64,000 nucleotides of DNA, from NCBI RefSeq assembly GCF_016808335.1, contig NC_053138.1, positions 13,819,900 to 13,883,899 of the forward strand, read 5' to 3'. Under the pieces are notes generated by a model. It was not told the origin of the DNA. It was given only the letters and a program-made list of their open reading frames with translations, and did no database searches. Made by a program: the position numbers and the translations under genes. Source of the DNA: Panicum virgatum (taxonomy: Eukaryota; Streptophyta; Magnoliopsida; Poales; Poaceae). This document shows positions 1 to 12,475 of the stretch, in pieces. Numbering within the stretch: the stretch's first letter is position 1; each line of letters opens with the position of its first letter.

Positions 1-200
1 TGAGGTTTTTGACCGCGCGATTAGAGGATGGTACTGTAGCATCACTGTAGCAAATCATCGATTAATTACCGTCATTAGATTCATCGCGAAAAGTTACACC
101 CATCCCTAAAAAGGTTTTTGCAAATAGACTTCATTCAGTCCTTCATGCGGGAAAGATTCTCTTCTAGCGCTAGGATTCTAGCGCGCATCCAAACAAGGCC
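1..200. mobile_element. Tourist-type MITE, cut by the window edge
   Basis: The sequence ends with CATCCAAACAAGGCC at 200, the reverse complement of the GGCCTTGTTTGG-type terminus of grass PIF/Harbinger (Tourist) MITEs. Inside it are short motifs shared with the MITEs at 15131-15473 and 17455-17799, including a CTGTAGCA stretch and an ATTAGATTCATC stretch. The left end lies outside the window, so the TSD cannot be checked. Confidence 0.5.
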
Positions 201-333
201 AATCAATCACTCACAAGGCGCCGGGCATCAATCTTAATGTGAATGGTGCTGAACTGCTGACGTCGTACCTTGCCCTTGCAGCAGCAGAATCGATAGGCAT
301 CGCGCAACGACCACGTCAATCCAGTAAAAATGA

Positions 334-1379
334 TGTCGTGGGCACCCACAGCCGTGTGGCGGAACGCACCCGCCTAATCCTAAAGGGAAAGTACTCGGGA
401 AAGTGCTGAGCGATTAGGCCAATCTAGCTTGGGGCAAGAACACAAGAACACTCGGGTTTTTGAGTGGTTCGGGCCGCCGAAGCGTAATACCCTACGTCCA
501 CTGTGAGGTGTATTGCTCTTGGTATGAACGAGTCTATCCTCTGTCCAGCCGGGCCTTGAATCTTCCTCTAGCGAGCGTCTCCTTTTTATAGACCAAGGGG
601 ACGCGTACACAGGCATTCAGACCTCGACAGGTGGGTCTAATGTGAATGTATAGTATATTGCGCAGAAAGCTTCAATGGAGCTACAACGGTTGAGAATCTC
701 TTCTTGGATACGCTTCGTCGCCCTGTAGACTCTCTTGACCGAAGGGAGTCTTTATTTGTCCCATCAGCGAGGCGCCCGTTGGGGCAATGTAGCATGCGGC
801 GTAGTCTGTTAAGCTACCATGTAGGCGTCATAATGGCCGAAGCCGAGCCGTCGTGCCCAACTGGCATAGACTGACATACGCGGCGTGGGCGGCGCCAGCG
901 ATTGCACTGTGCGCCTTGGTAACACGCGACCAACAGTGCAACCTAGCAAAAGCCGCCTCGGGCTCTGCTGTGGCAGTGCGCACTTCCGCCTACCGCATTG
1001 AATGCGGTAGGTAGGCGAGTCTTCCAGTGGAAGCCACGCGGCTCCGCGCGCGTGCCCGCACCTGCGGACACGTGGCGGTTGCGGACCAGCCCAGGCAGGG
1101 AGTCGGATAGTATATGGGGATCCGGGACCCGGCGGGGGTCCGATACTCCCTGGGAGGTCCGGGGCCCCCAGTTGTTTTGGCTGAGGGCTATCTCCTCCGG
1201 GACACGTGGCGCCACCGGACCTTCCCCAAGCGGGGAGTGGGTCCGGGCCGTTTACCGAGAGAGTAGGGCTCCGGACCACAGGGGTCCGGCCATTCGGCCG
1301 TCAGGGCGTAGTTAAGGATAACTACGAGATCCTTGTCTAGACACAGCAAGAGGGGTACCCCACTCCCGGGGTACCGACA
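334..1379 (-). mobile_element. Solo LTR of an LTR retrotransposon
   Basis: The block starts TGTCGTGGGC and ends GGTACCGACA, so it has the TG...CA ends of an LTR. It is flanked by AATGA (329-333) and AATGC (1380-1384), a 5-bp target duplication with one mismatch. On the minus strand it shares its layout with the solo LTR at 21301-22391: TGTCGGTACCC start, a shared CCACTGGAAGACTCGCC stretch, a TATA box, then a GGCGGCCCGAACCAC segment near the end. No gag-pol sequence lies on either side, which fits unequal recombination between two LTRs. The family name is not known to me. Confidence 0.8.
583..590 (-). promoter_or_regulatory. TATA box of the solo LTR
   Basis: TATAAAAA reads on the minus strand inside the LTR, about 790 bp from its U3 start and 250 bp before its end. 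This is the expected place for an LTR promoter. Any transcript would run toward lower coordinates and leave the window. Confidence 0.5.
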
Positions 1380-1613
1380 AATGCTAAACAAGGTGCATCA
1401 TGACATGGCTGCCTCCATAGCCAAACTCAAACTGGAGGATACGCAGTGCGAACAGTGTGCCTGCACCTGCAATGCCCGTTTCAATTTCATGAGCTAACCA
1501 ATAGATTCATTCAGCAACTTTTGACTCTGCATATGGTACCAACTTGATGGCAATAATAATACACATAAAACCGAACTGGTTACGTCAGTGGAGCCCGGAC
1601 CTAATTTTTCTTT

Positions 1614-2109
1614 GAGATAATTATTTTCTTGACCCTAAAAAGAGTTGTGCTTAGGTTTTTGGCCATTTTTCTTTTGAATTTGGCTATTTGGCCCAAAAAA
1701 CGAATTTCGTTTAGTTTCTTGGCCCTTCCGTAACTTACAATTAGATTTACAGTCTAATTATATTCAAACGCATCCGTTTAGGTTTTTATCCAAGATAATG
1801 ATAACATAAAGAAATTTTTCATGAATTTTTGGTATTTTTCCCACTTGTAAAATAATTTCTAGGCATTTATAAATCTATTTTCAGTTTTAAATCACAAAAA
1901 ATCGCAAGAACATGATAAAATAGTGAAAAATTCGCTGGAGTCATATCTAAGCATGTTGGATCCAACAAAAATCACTAAGATACCATTTGAGCTACCAAAA
2001 AGTAGATATTTCTATGAAACTTATTTTGGGCCCAAATAGCTAAGTTGAAGAGAAAAAGGGCCAAGAAACTAATCACAACTTTTTTTAGGGCCAAGGGAAT
2101 AATTCTCTC
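1614..2109. mobile_element. Mutator-type MITE with long inverted repeats
   Basis: Imperfect terminal inverted repeats of about 85 bp start GAGATAATTATT on the left and, reverse complemented, GAGAGAATTATT on the right. They continue with matching CCCTAAAAA and GGCTATTTGGGCCC-like segments. The flanks TTTTTCTTT (1605-1613) and TTTTTGTTT (2110-2118) make a 9-bp target duplication with one mismatch, as expected of Mutator-like elements. The interior is AT-rich and has no coding capacity. Confidence 0.65.
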
Positions 2110-2824
2110 TTTTTGTTTTCCAGCTCCAACTTCCAACTCCCAAGCTGTCGATGTGCCACCAAGTGCCAGATTTTTGCGCAGCGAAAACATACTCATTCAC
2201 CTGTAAAATAAGCACACCGGTACAGAACTCCAGTTGGGAATTGGGATACCATATCCACTACTGTACAGTATGCGATACGTTGACTTCCAGTGGTAAGAAG
2301 CTTGCAAATACCACATGGGGACGAGAGATCATATCAGGCGATCCAAAAGAGCCATCTGACATTGACATTAGCCACCTAGCGAGAGGTGGCCGATGCATAA
2401 AATATTTACATATAGTAGGCACACTATATTGCAAGCTAATTGCACCACTGTACGACAAACCCTTGGCAATTACAAGCAGCGAGTGCTACCTATGGTGTGG
2501 CAAATTGCACCAACAACACAAGCAAACAAGATGCACAGAATTCTCGCAAAAGGAAGAGACGGGAGGAATTGTAGCCTGGAGCTGCCGCCACGCACGGAGA
2601 AACAACGTAATGGTAGGATGATGCTGAATGAGTACGCGTTGTGGCATCCAACTCTTCTCTCAACATCTGGAGCCATACTGTTGCTACGCAGTCAGGCTTC
2701 AAGACATGATTGTAAGGGTTGCTTCCATTGTCACCAGGCAACATGTTGTTAAACTTGGACTCCAACTGGCAGATTCGAGGTGAAAAAACTTTAGCAAAAG
2801 CAGAGACACAGCCACACAGGAGAG
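2110..2824. other. 3' flank of the EDR4-like gene
   Basis: No gene is recognised here. Short open frames exist on both strands but match no family I know and have no splice context. Part of this stretch should be the 3' UTR of the minus-strand gene that stops at 2825. Confidence 0.4.
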
Positions 2825-5800
2825 CTAACTTGTCTCTTCAGGAATGTGCATGCCAAAGCCACGTTTCATTTTCTCGATTCTGACAAATTGAAAGTTGAGG
2901 AATGATTAGTATCTGGAAACCCTGTCTTAAGAAAACTTATCAAGATACACATTGCAATCTAGTATTTTCAATGTTCAGGTACATGGCAGCAAGATTCTTC
3001 TAATACAAAAGAAGCAACAAAACTAGTTACTGAATATGACACTAGATGAATTCAGGAAGTAAATGTGAGGATGCAACTATGCTTTCTAGTTTCTATGATC
3101 AAAGTTTATACTCGGCCTCGTTGGTAAACAAATAGCTAATACCTTTGTAGTTTCCCTGTACATTTATTAGTTTATTACTGCATATTTTCCTATAAGACCT
3201 TGTACATTTATTAGTTTATTACTGCATATTTTCCAATAAGAAAGTAGAAAGGGCAATGCATTCACTGACAAGCAACTTACGTGGGAGCAAGCTTTCCAAG
3301 ACCACGTAACTTCATGCCAGTCGTATCGTCAACCACATTTCCTGATATCTCTACAGAATATGACTTTCCAGACATACGAGGGAGCCCTCTCCCTACAAGC
3401 AAATCAAAATCTTTCTGGTGGAGCTCTCTGCTATTTACAAAAACTCCAGTATCCCCGCCGGCGCAGTTCTTGGGCATCGGATAGTTGAATTCTTTAATAA
3501 ATGGCTGCAAGAATAGAACATTCTGTGAGGACATGGAAACAAATAGTGCTTGAGCAAGTAGTACTTGCAGATAAATCAACTTACAGGGATAATGCCTCTA
3601 CATTCTTGCCCAAAGACACCCCAAAATCCAGCACGGTGGTCGTACCTGAATTATAAAAAGGATATGTTACCGTGCTTCAAATAAATCCACAATGCACTGT
3701 GAACTGAAATTCGTGTAAACCAGTATCTTTGGTGAAGATTTAGCAGAATTCATTTCCTATACAATATGCTCATCATACTAATTTATGATCCAAGTCACTA
3801 ATAAGTGTTGCTTTGCATACTGATGGTCTCCAAAACATAATATTTCCCATCAGTTTCTATAATGATATATCTATTCACATGTACAAAAGTTTCAAGATGA
3901 ATATACTCACACTGCTCACATAGCCATCTAAATATTTATAGACATATGGTTGGTCAGCATCAAAATAATTTGACAGCACATGTTCTAGGATAAACTTATT
4001 CTTTGTCGGGTGGTAGTAATATCCTTGTCAAATTAACACCTTCAACTCAAGTGAACTGCTATGAATCAGCATCGATAAAGAGAAAAAAAGAACAAGAGAA
4101 AATGTTGGTAGAATTCTATTCAAATTAAAAGTAGAATGTTTTAAATCATAAGAAGCCTAGCAGATCATTAGAAGTTTAGAACAGTTTGGTTTGGTCTTTT
4201 AGGTGTTGTGTACTTGTGTAAACAATTGCAGAAAATGTCTTTAAACTACAATGACTCCATGAATCAGGCGGGCTGGTGGTAAACTTATTGGTAGAGCTTG
4301 TTATTGCAGACCAATGAACTATGGAACATACCGTCTGGACATGCCAAGGTATTTCTTATTGACACGGCTATACCTTTGAAACTACAGCATAAATTAGCAT
4401 TTTCCTAATTTAATCAACTGTTTTTCACTATTTCCAGAAAGCAGCCTTAATTTTCTATTTACTGAGGTGCAAAGGAAATTGCTATATCTTGATTTCTGGG
4501 TGAACAGATATTGAAATGAAAAACTATTACTGATATGGAAAATCACATGATTTTTGAGGTTTGAGCTGACATCACTTGAAGCAATCAGTAATGAAAACAA
4601 GGATTGTTCACAAGAACCTTCCTGGTTTCTCAAATAATGAAAAAAAAAGCTCCAGAGATCAACCTCAAGTGGAAGTGACCGCTTTGGCTGACAAAAGATT
4701 AGCTTGTTTCTTCTTCAGTACTCTGAGGATAGCCAATCAAAACCAATGCTAGCAGTAGAAACCAGGCATGATAATATGAGTAAAGGGATTGTCCTAGACT
4801 CGTAGGAGTGTTCGAACCAAGTCATCAGCTGGTTTCAACTGATAAACTAGGGCTGCACTGCAGCATAAAACCAAAAGCCACGTGTTGTACCTCTTCATTA
4901 TCTCAATACTTTGCTAATGGATTCAATGTTGTCTGAGTAAGGGGGATGCTGCTGAAATAAATATGACTAGGGCAATTGACGTATATTTGCATGCAGCATA
5001 AGCTAAAGAAATACAGTTTTGCATAAAACAGTCTGAATGGCTAAGAGAGCAAATGACCTACCAATATGAACCAGGGCCAATACGACCAGCTTTCTTCTCT
5101 GCTTTCCGGAGAGCTCGGTCAGATATTGGATGACCATTGATTGAAACCTTAGCACTGTCTGCAGACTGGTTGAATAAAGAAAGGTCCTTCAAGCCTTTCT
5201 TCAGGAAGCCAGTTAAAAAGGATGAATCCCCATTCTTACCAATTGAAGACTTTATCTCATCTACCTCAGCCTCAGATGAAACACGAGAACTTGAACTTGT
5301 GCGCTCATTAACTAATGAGTCATTCTTGGCTGGTGTATTGCCGTTTCTACTATCTGAGTGCAGCAGTTTACCAGAGTCACCTTTGATGTTCTCTTGTTCA
5401 CATCTCTTAGTTATGCTCTCAACTTCAAGAGTATTGTTATCATCCTTTTTGTTGCATTTTTCATATCTCTTACTAATGCCTTGAACTCTGAAGCTACCAT
5501 TATGTTCATACTTTATGCTCATACCATCATCTTCAAGGCTGCTGGTAACAGCATTACTGGTCTTATGTTTGTATTTATTACCCACAATTCCATCTTCAGG
5601 ACTGCCAATATTACCATGTTTACCTTTTTGTTCATGTGTTCTTCGATTACCGCATTCATCTTCAAGCACCCCCATATGGCCTTCTTTATTCTTCTGTGTG
5701 CATTTCCTACCAAGACTTTCATCACCTCCATTGGCTTCATAATCTGCTTTGATACCTACGCCAGATTCCTTTCTTTTGATTTCATTTCCACCTCTATAAT

Positions 5801-7022
5801 TTTTCCGTTGACTGGAGAATGGATCAATTTGTTTATCCTCTAAAATTGGACCTTGTGGACTGCCTGTATCTCCTTGACATAATATATCCTTTGGGTCATT
5901 TGAAAATCTAGACCTGCTTGCAGGCAGTGATTTTAACTGAATGCTCCTGCTAGATCCTCGCTCACTGTCTGATCTATCACAACTCGCGGTGGAAGATGCT
6001 GACATATTGTCAGAAAAATCCTTCTTCTGTCCGTGGCTGTCATGTGCTTGCAGCTTATAGAAATTAAAATTGTCATCATCCTGATGTTGATACCACCCAG
6101 AATTCTTGGGGCCCCGGCGATTGGAACTTCTGACACTTTTAGGTACTGGGAAAGAAGATGGCAGGGTCACCGGATGGACTTTCGCTTCCTTAGGCTTGAA
6201 AGTAATAATCTCTGAACATGAACCGCACTGAACCAGATTCTTCTTGCGGCCTGTGAATTTCCCCTGAGGCAGCTGCAGAAGATGGGAACAGGAGCTGCAA
6301 ACAACAAAAGGTGCAGCGCCCCTTAACGGCCGACAAAAAATCTCTGCTTTCTTCCTGAAATACTCCACCCTCCTCTTCGACATGGAAGGGTCCGAGTACA
6401 GAGATGAAGCCACAGATCTCCGGTCAAGCTCCGACGAGAATGGCTGATACCTATCAAACTGAAAGGACCCCTGCTGCCCTGCAAAGTACCTGGCCATGGG
6501 AATGTGCTCCTCGGGCGCCACCACTCGCTGGACCTGAAGGCACTGCGCGCACTGGCAAGTGCTGTGATGGCGACTCCCCTGACCAAAGCCAGAGTTCTCC
6601 CGCCGACCATCGGGGTATTGTCGGAACCGACCGCTCGGCTGCCTCGCGTACGTCTCGTCAGAGACGGAGCGCTGCAATTGGTCGTACGGATTCAGCGGTA
6701 AGCTAATCCTGTACCGTCCGGCGTAGCGCGAGCGGTAGTACTCCGGCTCCCGGCCTGCGTGCGGCGGCGGTTCGGCGTGCGACGGGCGCAGAGATACCGT
6801 GCGGCGGCTCATGCGGGGGCGCTCCGGCGGGTGCCCCGTGAGCTCGCAGGAACGGGTGATCTGGTCCCGGATCTCGTCGAGCTTCCGGAGCAGCTCCAGG
6901 GGGTCCTGCTTCAGCGCGCCCCAATCCAGCACGCCACTCCGGTCGCTGCATTGCCCGTACTGGACCGGCTCAGGAACTCGGCCCCTCCTTCTGTACTTCA
7001 TCTCCTTGGGCTCGCTCGCCAT
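2825..7022 (-). CDS. EDR4-like / extra-large G-like DUF3133 zinc-ribbon protein
   Basis: Four coding exons join in frame: 7022-5062, 3645-3585, 3504-3281 and 2879-2825, giving 766 aa. Donors are GTAGGT, GTAAGT and GTAAGT; acceptors are TTCAG, TTGCAG and GTCAG. Residues 1-230 are basic and low in complexity. A CxxC...CxxC zinc ribbon (C242, C245, C266, C269) matches DUF3133. A Ser/Lys/Asn-rich linker follows, and the conserved C-terminal block (SYWYDHRAGFWGV, FNYPMPKNCAGG, GRGLPR) spans exons 1-3. Arabidopsis relatives include EDR4, a negative regulator of salicylate-dependent powdery mildew resistance that acts with EDR1, and At2g46380-type 'extra-large G-like' proteins. There is no G-alpha domain, so the G-protein label is only historical. 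The start ATG (7022-7020) is the first in the long open exon. The family call is firm; EDR4 orthology is less sure. Confidence 0.88.
3155..3241. repeat. 43-bp tandem duplication in an intron
   Basis: Two nearly identical copies (3155-3197 and 3198-3241) contain TGTACATTTATTAG followed by TTTATTACTGCATATTTTCC. They lie in the last intron of the EDR4-like gene and differ at one or two bases, so the duplication is young. Confidence 0.8.
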
Positions 7023-9431
7023 GGCGCCTCCGAAGGCTGGATTCCCCCTCTTCCCCGAACTGAATGTTTCTGCAGAACCACGAATCGGTTGAGTGGGAGA
7101 TCGCGGCGGCGAGAAGAGGAATGGTAGACGCCAGGGTGGATCATACTACTTAAAGATGTAAGGTTTTGGGTGGCCAGAGAGAAGAGGAGGAGGAGCTCGT
7201 TGCGGCTGCGGCAGTGGTTACCTCAACTTGGAGAGCTCGCGGGGGTGGCCCGCAACGGCGGGCGCAGAAGCAACGGCGCGGGGACGCGGCGGCACCTCCG
7301 TTTCGCCGCTACCGCTAGAGTTCTCCGTGGCGGTGGCGGCGGCGGCCCGTCTTGTTCGCCATTGGCGAGGCGGAGAGCAGTGTGGCGCGACGGTCGAGTG
7401 AGGCGGCGAGGAAGACGAGGACGGAGGGGGCCAACTGGCCAAGTGGAAGAGGGGGTTTTGTACCCTGGAGGCTGCCAGGGACCTGATTGTGAATCCAGTC
7501 TTCTCCGGGGGCACGCGCGTGATGGAGTCCGGCGGGCCCGGCGGGCTTCGGTTGGGAACTGGGCGTGACCTGGATGGACCGCCGACGCGCGGGGCCCGCG
7601 TGGAGGAGTGGGGGCTGGTGGTGGACAGCTGGTGTGACCTGGATTTGACTAAAAAGGCCTTTGCTACGCGCAAATGGTCTACTTTTGCGAATGGAATTAT
7701 ACAAATACAAAAGTGTGATTACTAAAGCGGGCACAGCGACAGAGTTAGCTGATCTTGGTTAGAGAGAAAAAAAAGTGCCTGACCTAATAAATAATTTGGG
7801 AGTACAACTCTCGGCGAAAACACTTTATTTTTTGGTGTTATTTATTGGAATTGCAATTCTTTTTTTTTGTTGGCAAATGCAAAATGCTGGTAAAACCAAG
7901 AGTGCCCTGCACAAACTACTCGTTTGACGGAAACGGGGTTCATGTTTTCTGACCCGGACTATTATATTGTTCCCTTTTGCTCTTTAAAAAATAAGAATAT
8001 TGTTTCCCAAAGATTTTTTTTCCAACAACCAATGACTTTTGCTCGAGCAAATTGCTGAACGAACGAACTGTTTGTATGAAAAAAAGAATCGTGCATAAAA
8101 AACCCCCGGGCACACCGCGACAGGGGAGTAGGGATCAAATAATTTGATGTGCAAGCAAGGCATGTGCAATGTCTAGCTCGAAGAATGGAGAGCTGGTGCC
8201 GGTAGCTAGTGATATAGGAACATATAGCTGATGGACAGTGGTTAGCTTAGCAAGCGTACATGCAACATGTATCGTGGACCTCGAATTTTTTTTTTGAAAA
8301 AAACGCCGTATATTATTCTTGCACTGCACCTGCATTGCTTCAATAATACTCGGACAGGACCCTCAGCAATCATGTTTGTCAACGACATTGCAGACGACGA
8401 CTAGAGGAGCCAGTATTGTATGCGTGTAGTACGTGGACCGAGCTAGAGTCATGCGTGCATGTGGTCTGCTCTGCTTGTGTATTAATTAGTAGCAATCAGT
8501 ATTATTGTCAGATTATTCCATCTGCACCCGATGGATGTCTGACGGGGGGAGAAATGCGTGGGTCGCCTTTCCATCTCCTTCAGAAGAGGACGTTTTAGCC
8601 GTCAACGAGTGCTGACTAACACCATTTTTTTATTAAAAAAAAGCTGGGAGAGATCAATCGATCCCAAACTGTGCGTGCCACGCTACTTGCAGCTACCTGC
8701 TTCCAAGCATGACATGAACGTGTGCATTGCCTGCTCCGATCCGGTGTGCACACCGAATTGTACTTGCAAGTTGCAAGATTTTTTTTCCCTTTTTCCTTTG
8801 CTTGTGAGTTGTGGACACAGAGAGTTCGATTTGCAGGCTGTACATCAAAACTAAAGGACTTGCATTGTCCACTACAAGCAGTTTTGTGGAGGATAGTACT
8901 GATATGCATGTATCGATCCCAACAAGTTATAAGTCGATTAGAAAGAGACGGGAGCATATACGGAGCAGCGACGCGACGCGCATGTACTGCTGATTTGGGC
9001 GGCGGTGCTAGCTGCGCCGTCACGTCATGCACTCATGCCATTGCCTCGGCCGGGAAAGAAACAGCAAGGCAACGCCACCTACTGCTCTACTATACTGACT
9101 ACTGATCTTGCGGTCCGGGAGATAGAACGAGAGGCCAGGGGCGAGGGATCCATCTAACAGACGCGAAATAAAGCAGCCGAGACACCACCTAAACCCGGCA
9201 TGCCACACTGACAGGCAGACAGCCCGGACGCCGAAGCCATGCATGACACGCGAGATTCTTTATTCTCTTCTCCTCCGGTTCTGCGATGCGAGCTGCCTGC
9301 CGCCCAGGGATGGCTAGCTAGTAGCATACCACATGCATATTAAAGTCGAGCGTCGATCACTCTGTTAATAACCATCCCGTTAATCGCCCAATCAGTGCGG
9401 CCGACCGCACCGACGACGTACGTGCGTGAAC
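7023..9431. other. Upstream region of the EDR4-like gene
   Basis: The first ~550 bases (7023-7570) are GC-rich with GGCGGCGG stretches and probably contain the 5' UTR and promoter of the minus-strand gene. No clear TATA box could be fixed. From 7740 to 9431 the sequence is AT-rich with short poly-A/T tracts, and I see no gene, RNA or recognisable repeat. Confidence 0.4.
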
Positions 9432-9776
9432 CACTACCGGATTCACTGGATTTACCGAGTGCCGGTTACACTCGGCAAAGACCAGTTTGCACTCGGCAAA
9501 GCGTTTGCCGAGTGTAACACTCGACAAATGCCACTCGTCAAAGCCTCTCACGGCAAAGGGGTCTTTGCCGAGTGTCGGATTTCGGGCACTCGGCAAAGAC
9601 TTTGCCGAGAGCCTTGGCCCTCGGCATAGGAGCCACGTGGCGCAACTCTGGGCACCTAACGGCAGGCACTCGGCAAATGTCGGCGCCTGGCACTCGGCAA
9701 AGCGGCCGCCTAGGGTCCCGCCACGTTGTCGCTTTGCCGAGTGATGGGTCCTGACACTCGGCAAACTTTCAAATCT

Positions 9777-10979
9777 TTACTCGGTCGTACGTCCACACCC
9801 CTCCTCCCATGCTTTGTTCAACTCATCGATTAGATGCTCCATGTAAACACTCATTTTATTCCCTGGGTGCTCAGGAATAATCAACGACACAAATATGGTT
9901 TGTCGTTGAAAGAGAACACCGGGGGGGCGATTCAAGAGAATAACGAACACGGGCCAACATGAGTACGATGCGGCCATCATACCATAAGGATTAAACCCAT
10001 CGGTTGCCAGCGCAACACGTACATTACGAGTTTCTTTAGCTTTCTCATGATGAATCTCATCAAAATGAGTCCATGACTCACCGTCGGAGGGATGCACCAT
10101 CTTATCTGGGTTGTATCGAACACCTTTTTTGTGCCATGTCATCTGTTTCGAGGTTTCCTCGGTCATATAGAGTCTTTGGATCCTCTAAATGAACGGAAGA
10201 TAACGTACGATTTTCACAGGAATCGTGAGCTGCCTCTTAGGCTGACCGTCACCAGCATCCACCTCCAGGAACCTTGAGGCTTTGCATTTTGGACAGTAAA
10301 TTTCAGCCTCGTGCTCTTTCCTAAATAAGATGCACCCATTAGGACAAGAGTGTATCTGCTCATATGGCATCTTCAGTGTACTAAGGATTTTCGTCGCCTG
10401 ATACATTGTCTTGGGCAGAATGTGATTTTCCGGAAGCATGCTCCCAAAAACGGTCAACATACTATCAAAGGCGTCTCGGCTCAGGCCAAACTGGGACTTT
10501 AAGGCCATAAGGCGTCCAATGTCATCCAGCTGAGAAACCTTTGTTTGGCCATGAAGAGGTTTCTGTGCCGCCTCCAACATCTCGTAAAACGCCTTTGTGC
10601 TTGCCTCTGGCTCCTCCTCATGCGGTCCTTCACCGAAATGTGCCTCCTCGTAGTTGTCTAACATGTCTCCAATCCCACCAGCAGCATCACATTCATTGAT
10701 GTGTTGCCTCACGACCTCGTCCCTCATACGATGGGCTTCACCGTGAAAGATCCACCGGGTATAGTCTGGCGTAAATCCATAATTGATAAGATGTTCGCTC
10801 ATGATCTTCTTTGTCTTTTGTTTCTGGTTTCCACAACTCTTGCAGGGACACCACATGAATCTCGACCCTTCAGCTTGCGCCCATGCCCCTTCCAAGAACT
10901 CGTTAGTCTTCTCAATCCATTCATTGGTCATGCTAGCTCGAGTTACCCGGCCGGTGTACATCCACTCACGGTCATCCAT
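9777..10979 (-). pseudogene. Truncated CACTA transposase (TNP2-like)
   Basis: The N-terminus (MDDREWMYTGR, then a WCPCKSC segment near residue 43) matches the transposase-associated domain at the start of plant En/Spm TNP2 proteins. A zinc-finger-like CPNGCILFR...CPKCKASR segment follows near residues 210-235. An in-frame TAG at 10187-10185 ends the first 264 codons; the same frame then continues with family-like sequence (WHKKGVRYNPDKMVHPSDG) to 9777. There it runs straight into the subterminal array, so the catalytic remainder has been deleted. It is therefore broken twice and should make no active transposase. Confidence 0.85.
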
Positions 10980-11035
10980 CTTCCAAGATATCAGCGACTA
11001 CTATCAAAATTCGGCTTAGAGTCTAGTAGGTAAAG

Positions 11036-11290
11036 ATAGGTCCTAATCCCATCCGACCATGCGTAGATGTGGTCAGCTTCCATGATCCACTCCTATCCGA
11101 GACAGAATTTCGGCAGCACCTCCCCGCTGTTCTCTAGATACACGTCCCGAAAGGGAGATTGTGTATCCCGAGAACAACAGGGAGGTGATGCCGAAACTCT
11201 GACTCGGATCGGAGTGGACCATAGAACCTGACCCCATCTACGCATTCTCGGGCTGTCCAAAGAAGCGTGGACAATTCGAAACAGATACGA
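11036..11290. repeat. Imperfect inverted repeat upstream of the transposase remnant
   Basis: The left arm (about 11040-11135) contains CATGCGTAGATGTGGTCAGC and CCTATCCGAGACAGAATTTC. The right arm (about 11160-11255) contains near-complements of both, such as CCGAAACTCTGACTCGGATC and GACCCCATCTACGCATTCTC. The arms face each other around a short centre with TCCCGAAAGGGA. Transcribed, this would fold into a hairpin of roughly 95 bp. It lies just 5' of the minus-strand transposase remnant. Confidence 0.65.
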
Positions 11291-11689
11291 TTAAAGATAT
11301 GCAGAAAAAGCTGCATATCTCCAGTCGTATCTCTTCCGAACGGGAGACGCCTAACTGGTTTACGCGATCTACGAACATGATTTAATAACTACATATAATT
11401 ATTCAAATGAACTAAACTCTAATTTAGTTATCAATATTTCAGTTGTAAACTAAAATAAACTAAATAAATATCGACTTCACTAAATAAACAAACAAATTAA
11501 AAATATACACTAAGAATATATATAAACTAAATTCTATATAAACAAACTATAAATAACTATCTAAAAATAAAATAAATAACCTAAATTTGATATAAACAAA
11601 ATATAAATAACAATCTAAAAAAACTAAATTCTATATACACTAACAATATAAACAATTAAACTATAAACTAAAAATATTTTAAAAATTTA

Positions 11690-12310
11690 CCTTGCCGGCG
11701 TGGAGCTGCGGGCCGGGGGCGGCTCGGCCGGGGCGGCGCGGACCCGCGCCCTTGCCGGCTTGGAGGGGCGGCCGCCGGCGCCGCGATCCGGGGGCGGCTC
11801 GGCCGGGGCGGTGCGGACCCGCAGCGGCGGCGGCACAGGCCGGCGTGGCCCAGGCGGCGACGAGCGGCGGCCCGGCCGGGGGCGGCACGGACCAGCGTCG
11901 GCGCCGGCGTGGGCCCGGGCGGGGCGGGTCGCCAGGGCAGGGCGGGACGACGAGGCCGGGGCGGAGACGGGACTCCAAGGCCGGAGCGGCGGCGGCGCGG
12001 ATCGGGTCGGCGGCGGGGGCGGGCCGGGGGCTCGATGGCAGCGGCGTGGCGCGGAAGGCTAGCGGCGCGGGTCGGTGGCGGGCCGGGGGCGTGGTCCGGC
12101 GGGGGGGACGGCAGTGGCGCGACACGGCGGGGAGCCGCCACGGGACGCGAGGGCGGCCGGGGGAGGCGACGTGGAGGCATACGGCGGCGGGGGGTCGTCG
12201 GCGCGGCGTATGGCGGCGGGGGAGCGGCGGCGGCGGGGTGGGGCGATGCGGTGCTGCAGGTCGGGAACGTGGGAGCGGGGCGGTGTGGGGAGGAAAATGC
12301 GACAAGTCTG
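11690..12310. other. GC-rich block inside the CACTA element
   Basis: About 600 bp of extreme GC content (many GGCGGCGGG runs) sits abruptly between AT-rich segments. It is open in several frames on both strands, and all translate to Pro/Arg/Ala/Gly low complexity, which is a composition effect. It could be the GC-rich leader of the element or captured host sequence. No protein family is recognisable. Confidence 0.5.
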
Positions 12311-12339
12311 GGCGCGGGGGAGGGGGGTATTGCGGTTTT

Positions 12340-12475
12340 TTGCCGAGTGTCGCGATCCGGCACTCGGCAAAACCGTATATGCCGAGTGCCAGATCGGCGG
12401 CACTCGGCAAAGTATTTAAAAAATATTTGTTTCATTTTTTGCCGTGTGCCGGATCAGGTGGCACTCGACAAACAA
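12340..12475. repeat. Internal cluster of CACTA subterminal motifs
   Basis: Four or five copies of GCCGAGTG or CACTCGGCA lie well inside the element, between the GC-rich block and an AT-rich stretch (12480-13440) without features. They look like terminal motifs left inside by rearrangement or by insertion of one CACTA copy into another. No second CACTA terminus was found beside them. Confidence 0.6.

Noticed and set aside
809..1391. Open frames inside the solo LTR at 334-1379
   Set aside because: They lie in a GC-rich LTR, and similar non-coding sequence occurs in the second solo LTR.
2151..2765. Open frames of 119-156 codons next to the MITE at 1614-2109
   Set aside because: No recognisable protein; the region is the likely 3' flank or UTR of the EDR4-like gene.
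9470..9770. Regularly repeated short motif that could be taken for a CRISPR-like array
   Set aside because: The repeats are TTTGCCGAGTG in both orientations with irregular spacing next to a CACTA terminus in a plant genome; they are transposon subterminal repeats.
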